Shown in pieces: positions 61,308-64,000 of a stretch of 64,000 nucleotides of DNA (positions are counted from its first letter, which is position 1; every line of letters begins with the position of its first letter). Where the stretch lies: NCBI GenBank assembly GCA_030549335.1, contig CM060194.1, positions 57,440,547 through 57,504,546 of the forward strand, written 5' to 3'. The DNA comes from Pontederia crassipes (taxonomy: Eukaryota > Streptophyta > Magnoliopsida > Commelinales > Pontederiaceae). The notes under the pieces were generated by a model. The model did no database searches. It worked only from the letters and a program-made list of their open reading frames with translations, and was not told the origin of the DNA. The translations under genes were made by a program, and so were the position numbers.

Positions 61308-62775
61308 AGCTACAAGAAAATTATCATTTTCCGACGGACAATTTTCGATGGATAAAATCCGTCACAATTTGTCATAGATTTTACGACGGAATTATTTTCG
61401 ACGCATTTTTTTACGGTTACAATCGTGGAAAATAAAAATAATAGATTATGTAATTTGTTATATTATTATTTTATTTTTTAATGTTTAGGAACATCGATAT
61501 TTTTGACGGATGTCCATCTGTCGCAATTTCTAATGGATTTTTTTACGGTTACGACCGTCGGAAATGAAAATATAAATTATGTAATTTGTTATGTTATTAT
61601 TTTATTTTTCGACGATTACAAACATCGATATTTCCGACGGATATCCATCAGTCATAATTTCAGAAGAATTTTCCGACGGTTATGACCGTCGGAAATGAAA
61701 ATAATAAATTATGTAATTTGTTATATTATTATTTTATGTTTCGACGATTAGGAACGTCGATATTTTTTATAGATATTCATCCGTCGCAAAATTCACCGCA
61801 ATTTCCGACGATCGTAACCGTCGATAAATTTATAATAATATAATATGAGTATTTTACTAATATAATTTGCGACAGTCTAAACCGTCGTAATTTCAGAAGG
61901 TTCCGACCATCGGTAATAACTAGCGACTGTTCAAATCGTCAGTAAAATAAAAAATAAATATTATATATAACTGAATATAGTATTTTAGTTTTTGACGATC
62001 ACAACCGTTGGTAATTTTAAAAATAATTAATATTTACTTTACCTTCAGTAATTAAAATTTTGACGATCACAGCCATCAGTAATTAATATTTTAGTTTTTG
62101 ACGATCACAGCCATCAGTAATTAAAATTTTGTTATCCTGCTTTTTTTTCATTTTCCCGCTTTCTCAACTTTCCACCTATATATATGTATATATAATACCT
62201 TCTCCACTTTCGTTATCCCGCTTTCAACTTTCCTCTCTCCATCCTCTCCCTCTCCCTCTCCCTCTCCCTCTCTTGGCACGCGAGCCTCTGATCAAACGTC
62301 AGCGTCGACCGTCAGCGACCCTCTCCCGTCCTCTCTCTGGCCCAGACTGTCAGGCGGCCGGATCTCGCCAGATCTGGCCGCGGCCATTCAAATTCAACCC
62401 CAGCGGCCGGATCGATCGGGCTGGATACAGCCGCTCGACCGCTGGCGACCGAGAGCTAGCCGCCTGGCAGCCGAATCTGACTGCCGGCCGGCTAATTTTT
62501 TTAAAATTATAAAAATTCTTTACGACGGTTTTGACTATCGAAACTTCGGCGATTGCCCGACGATCGCCGAAATTTTTGACGGTTTCATCGACTGTAGAAA
62601 ATTCATCAAAATTTACGGCGTTTCTTTCTCAATCGTCGGAAATTAATTTGCGATGATCATTTTTCGGACGTCCCGATTCCATCGAAAAAACCGTCGGAAA
62701 CCATGTTTCCGAAGGTTTTTGAGGAAATTACAGACGGTTTCAAAACCGTCTGTAATCCCCATATTTCTTGTAATC
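61308..62775. mobile_element. CACTA-like element with eroded ends and a GC-rich core
   Basis: The left end AGCTACAAGAAAA and right end TTTCTTGTAATC are eroded versions of the CACTACAAGAAAA terminus seen perfectly at 5510. Subterminal regions are built of diverged GACGG...CCGTC units (CCGACGGTTATGACCGTCGG type), as in the smaller element. The core at about 62200-62500 is different: a (CTCTCC)n run at 62242-62275, then GC-rich sequence with CGGCCGGATC words and an open frame of 127 codons (62129-62512) with no recognised domain. No transposase frame was found, and the flanking triplets do not match. Confidence 0.7.
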
Positions 62776-62995
62776 CCCAGCACTGGTGAACAATCTGACG
62801 CCGATGAGCCCTGCGGCAGTTCCCCAGAATACGCACCCCATTCCGCTGCTGATGTTGGCGCTGGCGTAGGCCGCGCACGAGCAATTCCTCAAGCACTGCT
62901 CCCTGCTCCAGGCTCAGTGAGAAGTTCGTCCATGCGCTCGACGTATTCGGCAGCATCGCCCCACTGACCATAGTGAACCCGTCCGTCCCGTCGGC
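62776..62995. other. GC-rich coding-like patch
   Basis: About 220 bp of GC-rich DNA in AT-rich surroundings, open in several frames on both strands (for example plus 62653-62967 and minus 62971-62657). One plus frame reads NLTPMSPAAVPQNTHPIPLLMLALA. I do not recognise a family. It could be a captured gene fragment between two CACTA-like remnants. Confidence 0.35.
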
Positions 62996-63540
62996 GTTCG
63001 AAAGTAATACCCGTCGGTAATTAATATAATACTATTTATTATTACTTTTATATATAAAATCTTATTATTAACATTAATTATTATATGTATTAATATACAT
63101 GACTAAAATCATTAATAATATAATATTATAATATAAATATTATAAATAAATGGAAGATAGATATGTATTATATTATAAATTTATAATAAATTATTATTAA
63201 TTATCAACCGGTAATTCCTTTGAAATTATCGAAGGATATGTGATCCATCGATAATTCTGAAGGAAATATCCATTGATAATTAAAATTTATTTATTATCAA
63301 TATTTATATATAAAATCTTAATATTAATAGTAATCATATTATATGTATTAATATACATGACTAAAAATATTAACAATATAATATTATATTATAAATAAAT
63401 GGAAGATATATATTTAAATTATTATTTAATTATCGACGGATAATTCCTTCGAAATTACTGAATGATTTGAAATATGTCGGTAATCCCAAAAGAAATGTCC
63501 ATCAGTAATTAAAACAATATTATTTATTATTAATTTTTTA
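62996..63540. mobile_element. Second CACTA-like remnant
   Basis: Three or four diverged units are visible. Each has a CCGTCGGTAATT or GACGGATAATTCC word followed by long AT-rich spacers (about 62995, 63208, 63430 and 63475). The units resemble subterminal repeats of the CACTA family. No terminal CACTA was found, so this is a fragment. Confidence 0.45.
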
Positions 63541-64000
63541 TAATACATATCTATCTTTCAAGAGGTTTATATATTATTTTCTTAATGCATTCATAAATAT
63601 TGTGATTAAATAAGTTATCATTATTTTTTAATTTCTCATAAAACATCTTTATGTTTATCTTTTTACTCATTTTCCTTTTAATATACTTATATATATAGAA
63701 TATAAATTATAAATAAATTTAGAATATGATATTGATAAATTTTAATATGCACTGAAATTTTAACATAATGATTATTTTTAATATAAATCACAATATGGCT
63801 CTTTAAAAATATATAAAAGGACATATTATAAAAGACATAATATTTTTTTATAAATAATTTTGTTCATATTTTTTAATAAATATTTCTTGTAATAAGATAA
63901 TAAAGATTAAATTGACATTTCACAATTAATAAAAGGTAACTTAATAGATTAAATTTATATCATAATGTTAATGTATATATAGTAGTAATGTTAGTCAATA
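63541..64000. other. AT-rich DNA, nothing recognised
   Basis: Very AT-rich sequence to the window end with no frame, repeat border or RNA gene that I can support. Confidence 0.5.

Overview
The window reads as nuclear DNA of a flowering plant in a transposon-dense, gene-poor region. The evidence is plant-type LTR retrotransposons (SIRE-like Copia, Tekay/Del-like chromovirus, Tat/Athila-like Gypsy) with plant primer-binding sites for initiator tRNA-Met and tRNA-Asp, CACTA and Tourist-like DNA elements, and one receptor-like kinase with the intron pattern of plant S-domain kinases. The species cannot be named from the sequence. No intact host gene was recognised; the only host-gene remnant is a broken kinase gene at 48502-50015 (minus strand). 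All retroelements are treated as fossils.

Layout. 1-10594: an LTR-like promoter block, a solo Tat-type LTR (451-2299), and a Copia gag fossil split by a Del-like solo LTR (3109-7569). That LTR is split by a Tat-type solo LTR (5152-7558), which is itself split by a CACTA miniature element (5510-6289). Three of the four layers are closed by target duplications. A second Copia remnant (8035-10594) follows. 10595 to about 48000: one L1-type LINE, all on the plus strand and in colinear order, torn into at least four pieces by about 34 kb of later insertions. These are a gag-only SIRE-like Copia (10962-24241, called Copia-A) with a gag-only Tat/Athila Gypsy (11277-19711) inside one LTR; a larger SIRE-like Copia with an extra 3' reading frame (26553-36122, Copia-B); and a nearly full-length chromovirus (37214-47876) with perfect CCTTG target duplications and a Tourist-like insertion in one LTR.

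48000-64000: the broken kinase; a two-copy direct repeat of about 3.5 kb (50046-53549 and 56014-59525), made of an eroded pol tail plus a chromovirus-type LTR around a non-coding interior; about 1.8 kb of unexplained AT-rich DNA; a larger CACTA-like element with a GC-rich core (61308-62775); a GC-rich coding-like patch; and another CACTA-like remnant.

The most unusual signal is a dispersed dyad-symmetric word, CGGTCGACCG and its variants. It forms nine dense clusters of about 240-340 bp. The clusters lie in the LTRs of Copia-A, Copia-B, the Del-like chromovirus and the 3.5-kb repeat element, which span two superfamilies, and a ninth copy sits inside Copia-B upstream of its extra reading frame. 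The Tat-type family instead carries its own palindromic word, CGGCCG flanked by A/T, in its LTR upstream regions and throughout its roughly 2-kb leader. Neither array is explained by coding sequence.
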